Below, piece by piece: positions 42,339 to 52,077 of a DNA stretch of 64,000 bases. The position numbers were made by a program, and so were the translations under genes. The DNA is from Methanobacterium sp. (GTDB lineage Archaea > Methanobacteriota > Methanobacteria > Methanobacteriales > Methanobacteriaceae). Where the stretch lies: the NCBI GenBank assembly GCA_016222945.1, contig JACRPY010000002.1, positions 434,001-498,000 on the forward strand. Direction: 5' to 3'. Numbering within the stretch: position 1 is the first letter of the stretch; every line of letters begins with the position of its first letter. Below the pieces are notes generated by a model. That model was not told the DNA's origin. It saw only the letters and a list, made by a program, of their open reading frames with translations, and ran no database searches.

Positions 42339-42959
42339 TTAAAATTGTTTAATATTTCTATTAGATAAATTAATGTGTTCAGAACCATTATCTACAGCAG
42401 GACCGTGTCCTGGAAGTAAATATTCCACATCTAAGTTTGATAGCTTTTCTAAGGATGTTTTAAGCATTTTTATGTCTCCACCAATATCAAATCTTCCGAA
42501 ACCACCTTCAGCAAAAACAGTGTCTCCAGATATCAATGTTTCACCATCATAAAGACATATTCCACCAGCTGTGTGTCCAGGAGTATGGATAACCTCAAAA
42601 TCATTTATTTTATCACCTTCTTTCAGGTGAAAATCAACTTTCATGGGTTCAATAGGTTTTCCAAACATATAAGCAGCAGTTGTATTAATATCTCCATTTT
42701 CAAGAGCTGGAGCATCTGCTTGGTGAATTGCAATCTTTGCATTGAAAAAATGGTTCCCACCAGTATGGTCAAAATGACAATGAGTATTTACAATTCGTTT
42801 AATATCTTCAGAAATATTAAAACCAGCTTCTTTTATTGAATTAAGCACATATTCAATGTTTTGACCAGTTCCAGTGTCAACTATGACATCGTCAAAGACA
42901 TAAATGTTAGAATCAAATCCAATACCTTCAATCATCGTTATATTATGGAATTTTTTCAT
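42339..42959 (-). CDS. MBL-fold metallo-hydrolase (glyoxalase II-like)
   Basis: The 206-residue protein has the beta-lactamase-fold metal motif THCHFDHTGGN, then HTPGHTAGGICLY, ISGDTVFAEGGFGRFD and LPGHGPAVDNG. It resembles single-domain hydroxyacylglutathione-hydrolase-like enzymes. The substrate is unknown. It ends the minus-strand group next to the tRNA genes. Confidence 0.9.
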   Translation of the reverse strand: MKKFHNITMIEGIGFDSNIYVFDDVIVDTGTGQNIEYVLNSIKEAGFNISEDIKRIVNTHCHFDHTGGNHFFNAKIAIHQADAPALENGDINTTAAYMFGKPIEPMKVDFHLKEGDKINDFEVIHTPGHTAGGICLYDGETLISGDTVFAEGGFGRFDIGGDIKMLKTSLEKLSNLDVEYLLPGHGPAVDNGSEHINLSNRNIKQF

Positions 42960-42994
42960 TTTTCCACCAAAATTATAAAAAAAAGGTTGTGTAG

Positions 42995-43141
<147 letters not shown>

Positions 43142-43156
43142 TAAATAATAACTTAA

Positions 43157-43238
<82 letters not shown>

Positions 43239-43471
43239 ATACCATAGCTCATTAGTTAAGTTATATATTCTTGGTATTTAAACCTTACGGAGTGAATATT
43301 TTTTAATTAAATTTTGTTTTAAAATAAAGATTATGTCTTTTTACCTGGAGAATCAGTTACATTAGATATTTTAAATACATATCGTTAATGGAGGCGACAC
43401 GTAACAATTCTCACATATTTAAAAAGAATTTCCCACCCACCCATAGACATAATCAATATATCAATCTTTTT

Positions 43472-44023
43472 TTATTTGATTTCAACAGTAAAACTTTCTG
43501 TTTTTTCCACTTTTGGAGCTTTAACTGTTAAAACACTGTCTTGGAAGGTGGCTTCAGATTCTTCAGATACTATTTTACTTGGAAACTGCACAGATATTTT
43601 AAAAACACCTGATTTTTCATCATGTGTAAATACACCGTTTTCCTGTTCAATTTCATGTGTTATATCAAAATTAGCTTTAATTTTAAGCTCTGATTCACTA
43701 ATTTTCAGTTTGATATCCTCTTTTTGAACGCCAGGAAGATCCAAGTACACAATTACATCTTCATCTGTTTCTACTACATGTTTTTGGGGTGCAGTGGTAT
43801 AATCAATAATTGATTTTTCAATATTATTTTTTACACAATCTGCTGTAGTTGCGATATCTTTTAGAATCTTTTCAATTAATCCTTCATCATCTAAAATAGT
43901 TTTTTTTCTTTTATGGCCTCTGCTATCAGTTATTACGGTCTCGATAACATCACCAAACATTTCTAAACCTGTTTCTATTGTGGATTTAAATGATTTTTTA
44001 GCTGCATGTTTTGAATACGACAT
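43472..44023 (-). CDS. Hsp20/alpha-crystallin family small heat shock protein
   Basis: The 183-residue chaperone has an alpha-crystallin domain in its C-terminal half: DEDVIVYLDLPGVQKEDIKLKIS, KANFDITHEI, FKISVQFPSKI and SVLTVKAPK. The N-terminal 90 residues include a basic GHKRKKTILDDEGLIEKIL segment shared with the sister gene at 44177. An AGGAGC site precedes the ATG. It prevents aggregation of unfolded proteins. Confidence 0.93.
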   Translation of the reverse strand: MSYSKHAAKKSFKSTIETGLEMFGDVIETVITDSRGHKRKKTILDDEGLIEKILKDIATTADCVKNNIEKSIIDYTTAPQKHVVETDEDVIVYLDLPGVQKEDIKLKISESELKIKANFDITHEIEQENGVFTHDEKSGVFKISVQFPSKIVSEESEATFQDSVLTVKAPKVEKTESFTVEIK

Positions 44024-44121
44024 TTTATTAGCTCCTAATCCTTTTCATTAAACTTTTAAGTTAGTTCATCTTTCGATGGATTATAAAACACGTTATTTCT
44101 TATTTAGGTCATAAAAATCTC

Positions 44122-44140
44122 ATTCTAACATTGTTAGAAT
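44122..44140. promoter_or_regulatory. perfect palindrome between two hsp20 genes
   Basis: ATTCTAAC-ATT-GTTAGAAT is an 8+3+8 inverted repeat, 37 bases after the stop of the upstream hsp20 and about 35 bases before the TATA-like GTTTTATAA of the downstream one. It could be a terminator (GATTTTT follows on the minus strand), an operator, or a member of the 3-nt-loop hairpin class. Confidence 0.5.
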
Positions 44141-44176
44141 TAAAACGCCTAAAGAAGAGATATATGGGGTTTTTTT

Positions 44177-44632
44177 TTATTTGATTTCTAAAGTGAAACT
44201 TTCAGTTTTTTCCACTTTTGGAGCTTCAACTGTTAAAACACCGTTTTCAAATGTAGCTTTAGATTCTTCTGGCATTACTTTCTTAGGGAATCTTACAGAT
44301 CTTCTAATAACGCCTGATTTTCTATCATGAAATGTTATATAGCTTCCTTGCTCGATCTCCTGTGTTATATCAAAATTAGCTTTAATTTTAAGGTTTGATT
44401 CAGTTAGTTTAAGTTCAATATCCTCTTTTTTGATGCCTGGCAGGTCTACACGTACAATTATGTCTTCATCAGTTTCAATGATATCTTTTCCCGGTACAAA
44501 TGTGTAGTCGATAATTGATTTTTCAATGTCGTATTTGATGTCGTCAATTGTTTTTGCTGTTTCTTCCAGCATCTTCTCAACTAAACCTTTTCTATCTAAA
44601 ATAGTCCTTTTTCTATTATTTCTTCTATTCAT
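44177..44632 (-). CDS. Hsp20/alpha-crystallin family small heat shock protein
   Basis: The 151-residue protein is a paralogue of the gene at 43472: KRTILDRKGLVEKML, DEDIIVRVDLPGIKKEDIELKL, RRSVRFPKKVMPEE and GVLTVEAPKVEKTES. ATG 44632 has GAGGCT upstream. TTG 44677 in the same frame lies next to the TATA box (TTTATATAT near 44680-44690), so it should not be transcribed. The pair looks like a tandem duplication that has diverged mainly at the N terminus. Confidence 0.92.
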   Translation of the reverse strand: MNRRNNRKRTILDRKGLVEKMLEETAKTIDDIKYDIEKSIIDYTFVPGKDIIETDEDIIVRVDLPGIKKEDIELKLTESNLKIKANFDITQEIEQGSYITFHDRKSGVIRRSVRFPKKVMPEESKATFENGVLTVEAPKVEKTESFTLEIK

Positions 44633-44825
44633 TTTTTCAGCCTCGTAACTTGAGTCGTCATAATGTTTTATTAACAAATATATAAACTTTTCTATAAATT
44701 TGCAAACAGTTTTAAGATTAATAAAGCTTAAATTTTACCAATTCCTGCTAAAAATTGAATTTAAATTAAAAAAGGAGAATGATATAAGAATAAGATGATT
44801 TAAACTGATTTAATGTATAATATCC

Positions 44826-45653
44826 TTAATTTTTGTTATATTGACAATTTAATTCACTTTTAATCTGCTCGTGTTTATCTAAAGTCGTTTTAAAAAGTTC
44901 ATCAAAGGTTCCAGGTAATTTATTTTCTAAAACTTTAATGCCATCTTCTGTAATTCCGCCTTTTGTGGCTACTCTTGAAATAAGTTCTTCAAAACTCATA
45001 TTTTTATCATGAAGCAGTTTTGCAGTACCATAAAGTGTTTTTATAACCATATCATTGGCATCTTCTTGATTGAAATTACTATTTTTAACACTGGCTTCAG
45101 CAAATTCCATGAAAATTTCAGCGATAAATGCAGGAGCACAGCTTGTTAAATCGGATCCAACCTCAAAATCGTCTTCTTCAATTATTTTTACTGTGCTAAT
45201 TGAATTAAAGAGCTTATTTACAAATTCTGCTTCTATTTCATTCACTTTTTCATTGTGGCAGATTAAAGAAACTCCTTCACTAACTTCAGAAGTTAAATTA
45301 GGGATAACTTTTGAAATTTTCCCTTGAAAAACACTTTCTACGTTTTCTATGGTTAAAGCTGCAGCAATATAGATAATATGGGCTTTATCTGAAATCTTCG
45401 TATGTATATCTTCAATTACTTCTTTAACTGCGTTTGTGCCTACAAAAATGAATATCTTTTCACATTCATCAGCTAAAAATAGGTTATTCTCTGCTATTTC
45501 AATTTCAGGGTATTCTTTTTTAATATTATAAAGTTTACTCTTTGTTCTATTTGAAATAATAATTTCATCAGGCTTTAAAGCATTTGAAGATAAAAAACCA
45601 GTTATTATCATGCTTCCCATGCTACCATAACCTATAAATCCAATTTTTGCCAT
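44826..45653 (-). CDS. pyrroline-5-carboxylate reductase family protein
   Basis: The 275-residue NAD(P)-dependent oxidoreductase has KIGFIGYGSMGSMIITGFLSS and SNRTKSKL for dinucleotide binding, then VIPNLTSEVSEGVSLI and C-terminal LTSCAPAFIAEIFMEFAEA...VATKGGITEDGIKVLE, the ProC dimerisation domain with the substrate-binding T-K-G-G-I-T-E. Some relatives are ComER-like proteins with unclear substrate, so proline synthesis is likely but not proven. Confidence 0.82.
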   Translation of the reverse strand: MAKIGFIGYGSMGSMIITGFLSSNALKPDEIIISNRTKSKLYNIKKEYPEIEIAENNLFLADECEKIFIFVGTNAVKEVIEDIHTKISDKAHIIYIAAALTIENVESVFQGKISKVIPNLTSEVSEGVSLICHNEKVNEIEAEFVNKLFNSISTVKIIEEDDFEVGSDLTSCAPAFIAEIFMEFAEASVKNSNFNQEDANDMVIKTLYGTAKLLHDKNMSFEELISRVATKGGITEDGIKVLENKLPGTFDELFKTTLDKHEQIKSELNCQYNKN

Positions 45654-45671
45654 AAATTTGCTCCTTTTTAT

Positions 45672-46397
45672 TTATTTCTGTCCGCCGTAAATGGAGAAAA
45701 TTCCATACTTATAATAACAGTCTACATTTTTAAATCCAATTGATTCCAATGAATTTAGCTGTTTTTTTAAAGTATCGGGATGATTATCTGGATTATTTTT
45801 ATATTGGGTAGGTATATGCTGGAAACTTTCAGAAATTTCATTTTCAATTTCCTTTTCAGTTATCCACTCTTTCCAAAGAGTAAGGTACCATTCCTCTAAA
45901 TCAGTAGAAGACGCTTTAATAGTGTCTATATTTAAAAAAAATCCTTTATCATTAAGATGATTGTAAATATATTTAAACAGTGATTCTTTTTGGTCCATTG
46001 ATAAATGATGGATAGCTAATGAAGAAACAATAAAATCAAATTTTACTGTTAAATCATTTTTAACTAATTCTTGAAATGTTGTTTGAATATATTTTAGTGT
46101 AGGATATGATTTGAGACGTTTCTTCGCGTTTTTAAGCATTTCATCTGATCCGTCAATTAAAGTCCCTTCTAAGTTTTTATCCACTTTTAAGAGTTCTTGG
46201 GTTAATATTCCATCCCCACATCCAATATCAAGGGTTTTAATTAATTTATTTTTAGTATTGTCCTTTAAAAAGTGAGTATATAAAGATTTCATTATTTCAA
46301 ATAATCTTTTTCTTTCTAAAATATAAAAATCAGCATTTTCAATGAATTCCTGTGCAGATTCCATTTTTTTCCATTCTGAATCTTCAAATTTACTCAT
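45672..46397 (-). CDS. class I SAM-dependent methyltransferase
   Basis: The 241-residue protein has the SAM-binding motif TLDIGCGDGILTQEL, the acidic EGTLIDGSDEML, and FIVSSLAIHHLSMDQK as motif IV. It is 18 bases before the ProC-like gene and 29 after the GNAT gene, so the three may form an operon. The substrate is unknown. Confidence 0.87.
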   Translation of the reverse strand: MSKFEDSEWKKMESAQEFIENADFYILERKRLFEIMKSLYTHFLKDNTKNKLIKTLDIGCGDGILTQELLKVDKNLEGTLIDGSDEMLKNAKKRLKSYPTLKYIQTTFQELVKNDLTVKFDFIVSSLAIHHLSMDQKESLFKYIYNHLNDKGFFLNIDTIKASSTDLEEWYLTLWKEWITEKEIENEISESFQHIPTQYKNNPDNHPDTLKKQLNSLESIGFKNVDCYYKYGIFSIYGGQK

Positions 46398-46426
46398 TTT
46401 TAGACTTCCATTATTGATTATCGGAT

Positions 46427-46885
46427 TTATCTGTTTATTTTTTCTAAATAAACTAAATTTAAATTTTTTGTTAATTTTTCAGTTTTAAATATTCTGTATC
46501 CAAGTTTTTCGTACAATTTAATGTTTTTCTCGCTCATATGGCCTGTAATTAGTTCATATCTCTCGCATTCATGGAAAATTTTTTCTATTTTATCCATCAA
46601 TCTTGTTCCAATACCCTGATTTTGAAAATCAGGATCTATAATTAGCCTTCCTATGTAACATGTTGTATCCTTAATTAAAACGGCTCTTACAGAGCCAATT
46701 ATTTTCCCATTTTCAACTACTTTTAGGAATATACTGGTCTTAAATTCATCTTTTATTTCATCCAGAGTTTGAGTGAGAGGAGGTATGGAATAGTTGTTAT
46801 AAATATCTGCCTCGCTTTTATAGGCTATTTTTTGTAGGGTGAGTATTTCATCTAAATCAGATAATTTAGCTCTTTTAATATTCAT
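46427..46885 (-). CDS. GNAT family N-acetyltransferase
   Basis: The 152-residue protein has the acetyl-CoA site CYIGRLIIDPDFQNQGIGTRLMDKIE (R/Q-x-x-G-x-G/A type) and a closing LYEKLGYRIFKTEKL. The N terminus NIKRAKLSDLDEILTLQKIAY fits the family. The acceptor is unknown. Confidence 0.9.
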   Translation of the reverse strand: MNIKRAKLSDLDEILTLQKIAYKSEADIYNNYSIPPLTQTLDEIKDEFKTSIFLKVVENGKIIGSVRAVLIKDTTCYIGRLIIDPDFQNQGIGTRLMDKIEKIFHECERYELITGHMSEKNIKLYEKLGYRIFKTEKLTKNLNLVYLEKINR

Positions 46886-47020
46886 TTTAATCAGTATAGT
46901 TTGATTTTAATAGTATTTTTCTTTTTTAAGGATATATTTTATTTAATAGAATGTTACAGGTCTTTATATTTAAAAAAATTTATATATAGTTTATTATAAC
47001 TATTTAATAGGTGATGTAAC

Positions 47021-47278
47021 ATGGCAACAGCGTATGATCCTGTAACTATTGTTAACCTTATTTTTTGTATAATAATAGTAATTTTGGGGTATGCAGGATA
47101 TAAAAAGATGGATAATACATTCCCTCTTTATATAGGTGCGGCTTTTGGCCTCTTTGGTATTTCACATCTTGCAGTTATTCTTGGATATGCAAGTTCGGAA
47201 GCTGGTTTAGTGATAATTAGAGGTTTTGCTTATTTGATAGTTATATACAAATTGTATATGGTTGCTTTCAAAAAATGA
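47021..47278 (+). CDS. small membrane protein, three helices
   Basis: The 85-residue protein has three hydrophobic helices separated by short loops: IVNLIFCIIIVILGYAGYKKM, LYIGAAFGLFGISHLAVILGY, and LVIIRGFAYLIVIYKLYMVAF. A TATA-like TTTATATATAG (46979-46989) and GGTGATG start are clear. Similar small proteins occur in methanogens, but I know no function. Confidence 0.7.
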   Translation: MATAYDPVTIVNLIFCIIIVILGYAGYKKMDNTFPLYIGAAFGLFGISHLAVILGYASSEAGLVIIRGFAYLIVIYKLYMVAFKK

Positions 47279-47432
47279 TTGTATAAGTAAATTCATCCCT
47301 GAATTGAAAGAGGGTCAGTATTTTACTTTATTTGCTATTTAATTTAATTATAACACTTGAATGTATTAATAAAAGCTATAACATGCTTAATTATATATAA
47401 TGTGGGATTAAACATCAATGTAATTAAAAGTT

Positions 47433-48512
47433 TTAAAAGGATTTGATTTTATCCATGAGTTTATCACTTAAAAATTCTGAATTTATGAAATTAGGGTACA
47501 CAGGAAGTCTTTCATCTAAGTATAATCCCATTTCTTCAGTTTTATTTTTTAAATCATCTAATTCTGGCCATGGTGCTTCAGGATTAACATAATCTTGGGT
47601 AAGTGGTGAAACTCCACCCCAATCATCAGCCCCTGCAAGTAAAAACACCTGTGCTGTTTCTTTATTCAAATTTGGAGGGATTTGAACGCCTATATCGGGG
47701 AATAAAAGCTTAGTTACTGCAACCATCTTCATCATTTCAATTATAGATGGTTCAGGCCAGGTTTCCATTGGAATTCCATGTTTTGGCTTGAAATTTTGGA
47801 TTATAATCTCTTGAATATGGCCATATTTATCATTCAACCGTTTAATTTCAAGAAGAGATTCAGCACGTTCTTCAATAGTTTCACCTATCCCTATAAGTAA
47901 TCCTGTTGTAAATGGAATTTTTAGTTTTCCAGCATCTTCAATGGTTTTTATCCTTAAATCAGGATCTTTACCTGGGCTTTTCTCATGAACAATTGTTTCC
48001 ATAAGTCGTTTACTTGTAGTTTCAAGCATTAACCCCATAGAAGCGTTTACTTCTTTTAGTAATTTCAATTCTTTCTTTTTAATTATTCCAGGGTTGCTGT
48101 GGGGTAAAAGGCCTGTATTTTTAAGGGTTTCATCACAGATAAAATAAAGGTATTCTACCATGCTATTGTAACCTAACTTTCCAAGGGCTATTTTTACATC
48201 TTCAGTTTCTTCAGGACGTTCTCCAAAGGTAAAAAGAGCTTCCTTACATTTATATTCATCTGCTTTATTTAAAATATCGAATATTTCATTGTAATTCATT
48301 AAAATTCTTGCTGTTTCATCGCCAGGTGTCTTTTTGAAAGTGCAATATCCACATTCGTTCCTGCAAATATTGGTGAGGGGTAAAAAAACATTTTTGGAAT
48401 ATGTAATAGTTTTAGTATTCCTTTTTGATCCTGCAGCAGAGATTAAAGATATTATATCGTCATTTTTAACGTTTAAAAGAGATATTATATCTTCTTTTGA
48501 ATTTATTTCCAT
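47433..48512 (-). CDS. cofG: 7,8-didemethyl-8-hydroxy-5-deazariboflavin synthase, CofG subunit
   Basis: The 359-residue radical SAM enzyme makes the F420 chromophore Fo together with CofH. The cluster motif CRNECGYCTF (CX3CX2C) is near residue 54. FTFGERPEE, HSNPGIIKKKELKLLK and C-terminal ADDWGGVSPLTQDYVNPEAPWP are CofG signatures. No cofH is in the window. Confidence 0.93.
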   Translation of the reverse strand: MEINSKEDIISLLNVKNDDIISLISAAGSKRNTKTITYSKNVFLPLTNICRNECGYCTFKKTPGDETARILMNYNEIFDILNKADEYKCKEALFTFGERPEETEDVKIALGKLGYNSMVEYLYFICDETLKNTGLLPHSNPGIIKKKELKLLKEVNASMGLMLETTSKRLMETIVHEKSPGKDPDLRIKTIEDAGKLKIPFTTGLLIGIGETIEERAESLLEIKRLNDKYGHIQEIIIQNFKPKHGIPMETWPEPSIIEMMKMVAVTKLLFPDIGVQIPPNLNKETAQVFLLAGADDWGGVSPLTQDYVNPEAPWPELDDLKNKTEEMGLYLDERLPVYPNFINSEFLSDKLMDKIKSF

Positions 48513-48559
48513 TATTATCTTCCATATTGAATTATAAAATTAAAAATTAGGGTTTGGAT

Positions 48560-48991
48560 TCATTCGAGGTTTGAAACAACAACTTCAACAAATCGAGGTC
48601 CAATTCCGCCTTTTTCAACCCATGTAACAATAAAAATTCCTATATTATCTAAAAGCCCCAGGATATATTCCACGTCACAATTCATGGCTTCTAGGGAGTC
48701 TTTCATACGATGAATGCCGGAAACATCAGTTTCACTTTGGATGGTGATATTTGCTCTTATCCTTTCATCTATGATCCCTATAATATCTCCACCTTCTTTG
48801 GAGAAAGTATCTATTTTTTGAGCTTTTAGGCTGTTTAAAACATCAAGAAGAACTTCGTCCATTGATTTATCAAACTGTTTTCTGGACATTCCTCTTACAA
48901 TAAGAATGTTATCTGCATCTATTGCAGGTTTTGAACCATGAAATGATTCTAAATCACCCATTATCTGACCTGCAATTTTATGTGTCTGCAT
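48560..48991 (-). CDS. DUF2120-like archaeal protein
   Basis: The 143-residue soluble protein begins MQTHKIAGQIMGDLESFHGSKPAI and has a conserved-looking FVEVVVSNLE C terminus. ATG 48991 has GAGAGGAT upstream. It is 27 bases downstream of mptA and upstream of cofG on the same strand, so it may share their transcript. I assign DUF2120 from overall resemblance to Methanobacteriales proteins. No reaction is known. Confidence 0.55.
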   Translation of the reverse strand: MQTHKIAGQIMGDLESFHGSKPAIDADNILIVRGMSRKQFDKSMDEVLLDVLNSLKAQKIDTFSKEGGDIIGIIDERIRANITIQSETDVSGIHRMKDSLEAMNCDVEYILGLLDNIGIFIVTWVEKGGIGPRFVEVVVSNLE

Positions 48992-49018
48992 CACTGATTA
49001 TCCTCTCCGTCTTTTGTA

Positions 49019-49981
49019 TTATTGCTCGTTATTCATCTCTTCTATGCCTTCTATTTCATATTTAAGTTCACCTAAGGTGGCTACTTTCTCTGCAAAGGCA
49101 TTATGTCGATGTATGCTCTCTTCATTCACCTGTCTTACAGTTACAAGCGTATCATCAGGGAAGTGTTTAAATTCATTTACAATCTTCTGTACCATATTTC
49201 TAACACAATCTTCAACAAACATAGGATTTTTATGGGCTTGAACAACAATAGCGTTTTCATCAGGTCTTTTTAATAATTCACAGACAGAAGAGCTCATTGA
49301 TTCTTCTATAATCTTTATTAATTGCTCTACACGTATCAATTCTTGATGTGGGACTTCTATCATAATCATTCCACGTCCTCGCTGATTATGGGAGGCAAGT
49401 GAAACAGAATCCAGCACTTTTTCTGTAGTTTCTTCATCTAAAAATTCAAGAAGATTTTCTCTGGATGTTTCACGCACAGATTCCTGTGCACAAGGACAGG
49501 CAGTCATCCCTATGACTTCTGCACCAATCATTTTCCTTATAATTATTTCGTCACCGTCTCTAAAGCCTGTAGCGTCTGCCATGATGTTAGTCATTTCCTG
49601 GGTCTTTAAATCAGTAACAGGTGATCTTTTAACAACCATAAGATCGCTTTTCATACTTACTTCGGCCCTTCTAGCATATTTATGCTTTTTAAGCAAACGG
49701 TTTACTATTTCAGCGCAAAGTGATTCTATTTCAACAGCTGAACCTCCTACTACTTCTTCAAGTACGTCGCTTATTGCTTCTGGATTTCTTGACATGTGGA
49801 TTCCGCGCTGTTTACTTGGAAGATCCACAAAGGCATCAAAGGTTGGCAAGAGAACTATGGGTCTTTTTTCTTCTCGTTCAATTTTTAGAAGCTTTTTAAC
49901 CCCGCTAACACCTACTCTTGTAAGATGCACTGGAATTGTTGGTATTTTATCTTGTGTATCTGGAAAACATTTGATAGACAA
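49019..49981 (-). CDS. mptA: GTP cyclohydrolase MptA
   Basis: The enzyme (about 320 residues) starts methanopterin synthesis by opening GTP to the cyclic phosphate, using one iron. Motifs: CFPDTQDKIPTIPVHLTRVGVSGVKK at the start, FVDLPSKQRGIHMSRNPEAI, and GMTACPCAQE with Fe ligand Cys and its neighbours. TTG 49981 is preferred because GGGGTGA lies seven bases upstream; GTG 49990 is possible but sits inside that site. Confidence 0.94.
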   Translation of the reverse strand: MSIKCFPDTQDKIPTIPVHLTRVGVSGVKKLLKIEREEKRPIVLLPTFDAFVDLPSKQRGIHMSRNPEAISDVLEEVVGGSAVEIESLCAEIVNRLLKKHKYARRAEVSMKSDLMVVKRSPVTDLKTQEMTNIMADATGFRDGDEIIIRKMIGAEVIGMTACPCAQESVRETSRENLLEFLDEETTEKVLDSVSLASHNQRGRGMIMIEVPHQELIRVEQLIKIIEESMSSSVCELLKRPDENAIVVQAHKNPMFVEDCVRNMVQKIVNEFKHFPDDTLVTVRQVNEESIHRHNAFAEKVATLGELKYEIEGIEEMNNEQ

Positions 49982-50246
49982 ACTTTTCACCCCGATTAGA
50001 TAATATTTGGCCTTAGAATTTAAATAGTTAGGTAAATACTCAATTTTGCTGTTTTAGCAAATTCCTTTTTTATAAATTTTTAATTATATATTAATTTTAA
50101 TAAGGGTCAACTGATATAAAGGTAATTATAAATCCATTAAATCTTTATTTAAATCAATATTAATTTAAAATAAAAATAAATATTCTGTTGGTTCAAAAAA
50201 AACAGTTTAATAATCCTGGATATTTCATCTGTTTAATTTAAAAAAA

Positions 50247-50927
50247 TTAGGGTTTGTTTATTATATCTTTAAACTCATCAGCTGTTAAATCCTTTAAATT
50301 TTCCAGAAAAATAATTTCAGCATTATAAAGTTCTTTGGCTCGATTCCCTAGAACTTCACCTGCTTTATCGGCTTCAACAATCACTAAAATCTTATTTAAA
50401 TTAAATCCATCTATTTTCCGATTTATATCATTTTTAACATGCTCTATTTTCTTAGAAATTCCTCCAAGTGCGGCCTCTGGAATTTTAGGATTTAAAATCT
50501 TCATATCTTCAATTTCAAGTGGCACTCCTGCCACCACTATCCTTTGGGTGTCAACACCAAATTTTGAAAATACTTTTTTAAAGCTGTTTTTACTTGTTAA
50601 AATTAAAAGACCTTCAGATAACTTTTTAATTTCTTCTTCTATGCTTTCTTTTTCAATAACTCCAAAATCCGCTAAAATAAGGTCTAATTTAGCTCTTAAA
50701 CTTAAAATTTTATCACAAAACAGTTTTGCATCAGCATCGTTGAGTGTATGGGATGGTCTGCTGGAGTAAATGAATTCTTCAGCTTCAATAAGTTCATTCA
50801 TTATTTCTCCAAAAATTTCTGTGTTGATTTTTCCTTTTTTTGGAGTTTTAAACTTTTCTGCAGCTATTCTTGATTTACCTGCTTCTTCTATTAGTTTTTG
50901 AGCTTGATGAAGTCTTAATTTTTCCAT
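50247..50927 (-). CDS. DUF2100-like archaeal protein
   Basis: The 226-residue protein is helical in its first half (LRLHQAQKLIEEAGKSRIAAEKF). The C-terminal half resembles a Toprim-type fold: RIVVAGVPLEIEDMKILNP, then KILVIVEADKAGEVLGNRAKELY with an acidic pair. The overall pattern recalls archaeal DUF2100 proteins. It lies 18 bases downstream of the deacetylase gene. No function is proposed. Confidence 0.5.
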   Translation of the reverse strand: MEKLRLHQAQKLIEEAGKSRIAAEKFKTPKKGKINTEIFGEIMNELIEAEEFIYSSRPSHTLNDADAKLFCDKILSLRAKLDLILADFGVIEKESIEEEIKKLSEGLLILTSKNSFKKVFSKFGVDTQRIVVAGVPLEIEDMKILNPKIPEAALGGISKKIEHVKNDINRKIDGFNLNKILVIVEADKAGEVLGNRAKELYNAEIIFLENLKDLTADEFKDIINKP

Positions 50928-50944
50928 ATAATATCACCAGTTAA

Positions 50945-51964
50945 TTAGAATTCAAAAAATGGGGAAAATACATCAGTTATTTTATTGAATGTATTTTGGG
51001 TATTCTCTGAAACATTTAATTCTTGTTTATAATAATCTTCAGTCATTATATTATTTAATGTGTTTATCATTTTAACGTTGCACCTTGAAAGTGCATTTAG
51101 ATCATAGCCTCCTTCTAATATTAAAGCCATATTTCCAGCAATGTTTTTCATTTTATTTGCAATATATCCATAAAAGTCATCAGTGAGGGCCATGCTTGAA
51201 AGAGGGTCATCTACATGCCCATCAAAGCCTACATCAACAAAATAGAAATCAGCATTAAATTTAGAGGCAACAGGCTCAAGAATCTGGTCTAAAATATAAA
51301 TATAATCATCAGTAGTTGAGCTTGGAGCCATAGGAATATTTAAATTATAACCCTCTCCTTTTCCACTACCAGTTTCTTCTATAAATCCAGATCCAGGGAA
51401 AATAGTTCTTGGATCTTGATGAATGGATATATAAAGAACATCAGGGTCGTTGTAAAATATTTCTGCAGTTCCATTACCATAATGGACATCAAAATCAAAA
51501 ATCAAGAACTTTTTAATCTTGTGCACAGCTTTCAAGTATTCCAGGGCTATTGCAAGATTATTAAAGATGCAAAATCCCATGGATTTATCAGATGTTGCAT
51601 GATGTCCAGGAGGACGTGCAACAGAATAAGCAATTTCATTATTTTTTAGGGCAAAATCAGCAGTTTGAATAGCACCTCCAGCTGCAAGCTTTGCTATTTC
51701 GTAACTTTCAGGCGCTGCAAAAGTATCATAATCTATATATCCTCCCCCACTCTCGCATAAACTTTTAACCTCTTCAACATGGCTTTTAGAATGAACCCTT
51801 AAAAGATCAGCAGTTGTAGCCGGTTTTGGAGAGATTATATCAATTTTATCTAAAATTCCCTCATTTTTCAGAGAACTCATTATTGCATTAAGCCTTCCCT
51901 GATTTTCAGGATGATTTCCAGTATCGTGCTTTTTATATTCGTCTGAATAAATCAGTGCAGTCAT
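50945..51964 (-). CDS. histone deacetylase family protein
   Basis: The 339-residue zinc hydrolase of the arginase/deacetylase fold has DTGNHPENQGRLNAI, VARPPGHHATSDKSMGFCIFNN with the active-site His pair, FDFDVHYGNGTAEIFY with the zinc Asp and His, and VGFDGHVDDPLSSM. Archaeal members probably deacetylate small amines such as polyamines or acetyl-lysine; the substrate is unproven. Confidence 0.92.
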   Translation of the reverse strand: MTALIYSDEYKKHDTGNHPENQGRLNAIMSSLKNEGILDKIDIISPKPATTADLLRVHSKSHVEEVKSLCESGGGYIDYDTFAAPESYEIAKLAAGGAIQTADFALKNNEIAYSVARPPGHHATSDKSMGFCIFNNLAIALEYLKAVHKIKKFLIFDFDVHYGNGTAEIFYNDPDVLYISIHQDPRTIFPGSGFIEETGSGKGEGYNLNIPMAPSSTTDDYIYILDQILEPVASKFNADFYFVDVGFDGHVDDPLSSMALTDDFYGYIANKMKNIAGNMALILEGGYDLNALSRCNVKMINTLNNIMTEDYYKQELNVSENTQNTFNKITDVFSPFFEF

Positions 51965-52077
51965 AAAAACACCATTTTGTAATTTAATAGTGGATTGATT
52001 AAGGTATATAGTTTAAATAATAAATAATTTCATATTATAAAAATGTGTTAATTTAGATCAATTATTAAAAAGAGTAA

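Noticed and set aside
43387..43480. Small plus-strand frame beginning ATGGAGGCGACACG
   Set aside because: It runs into the 3' end of the hsp20 gene on the other strand and has no ribosome site; composition is not protein-like.
49019..50003. mptA start at GTG 49990
   Set aside because: That codon is part of the probable ribosome site GGGGTGA; TTG 49981 is correctly spaced from it.
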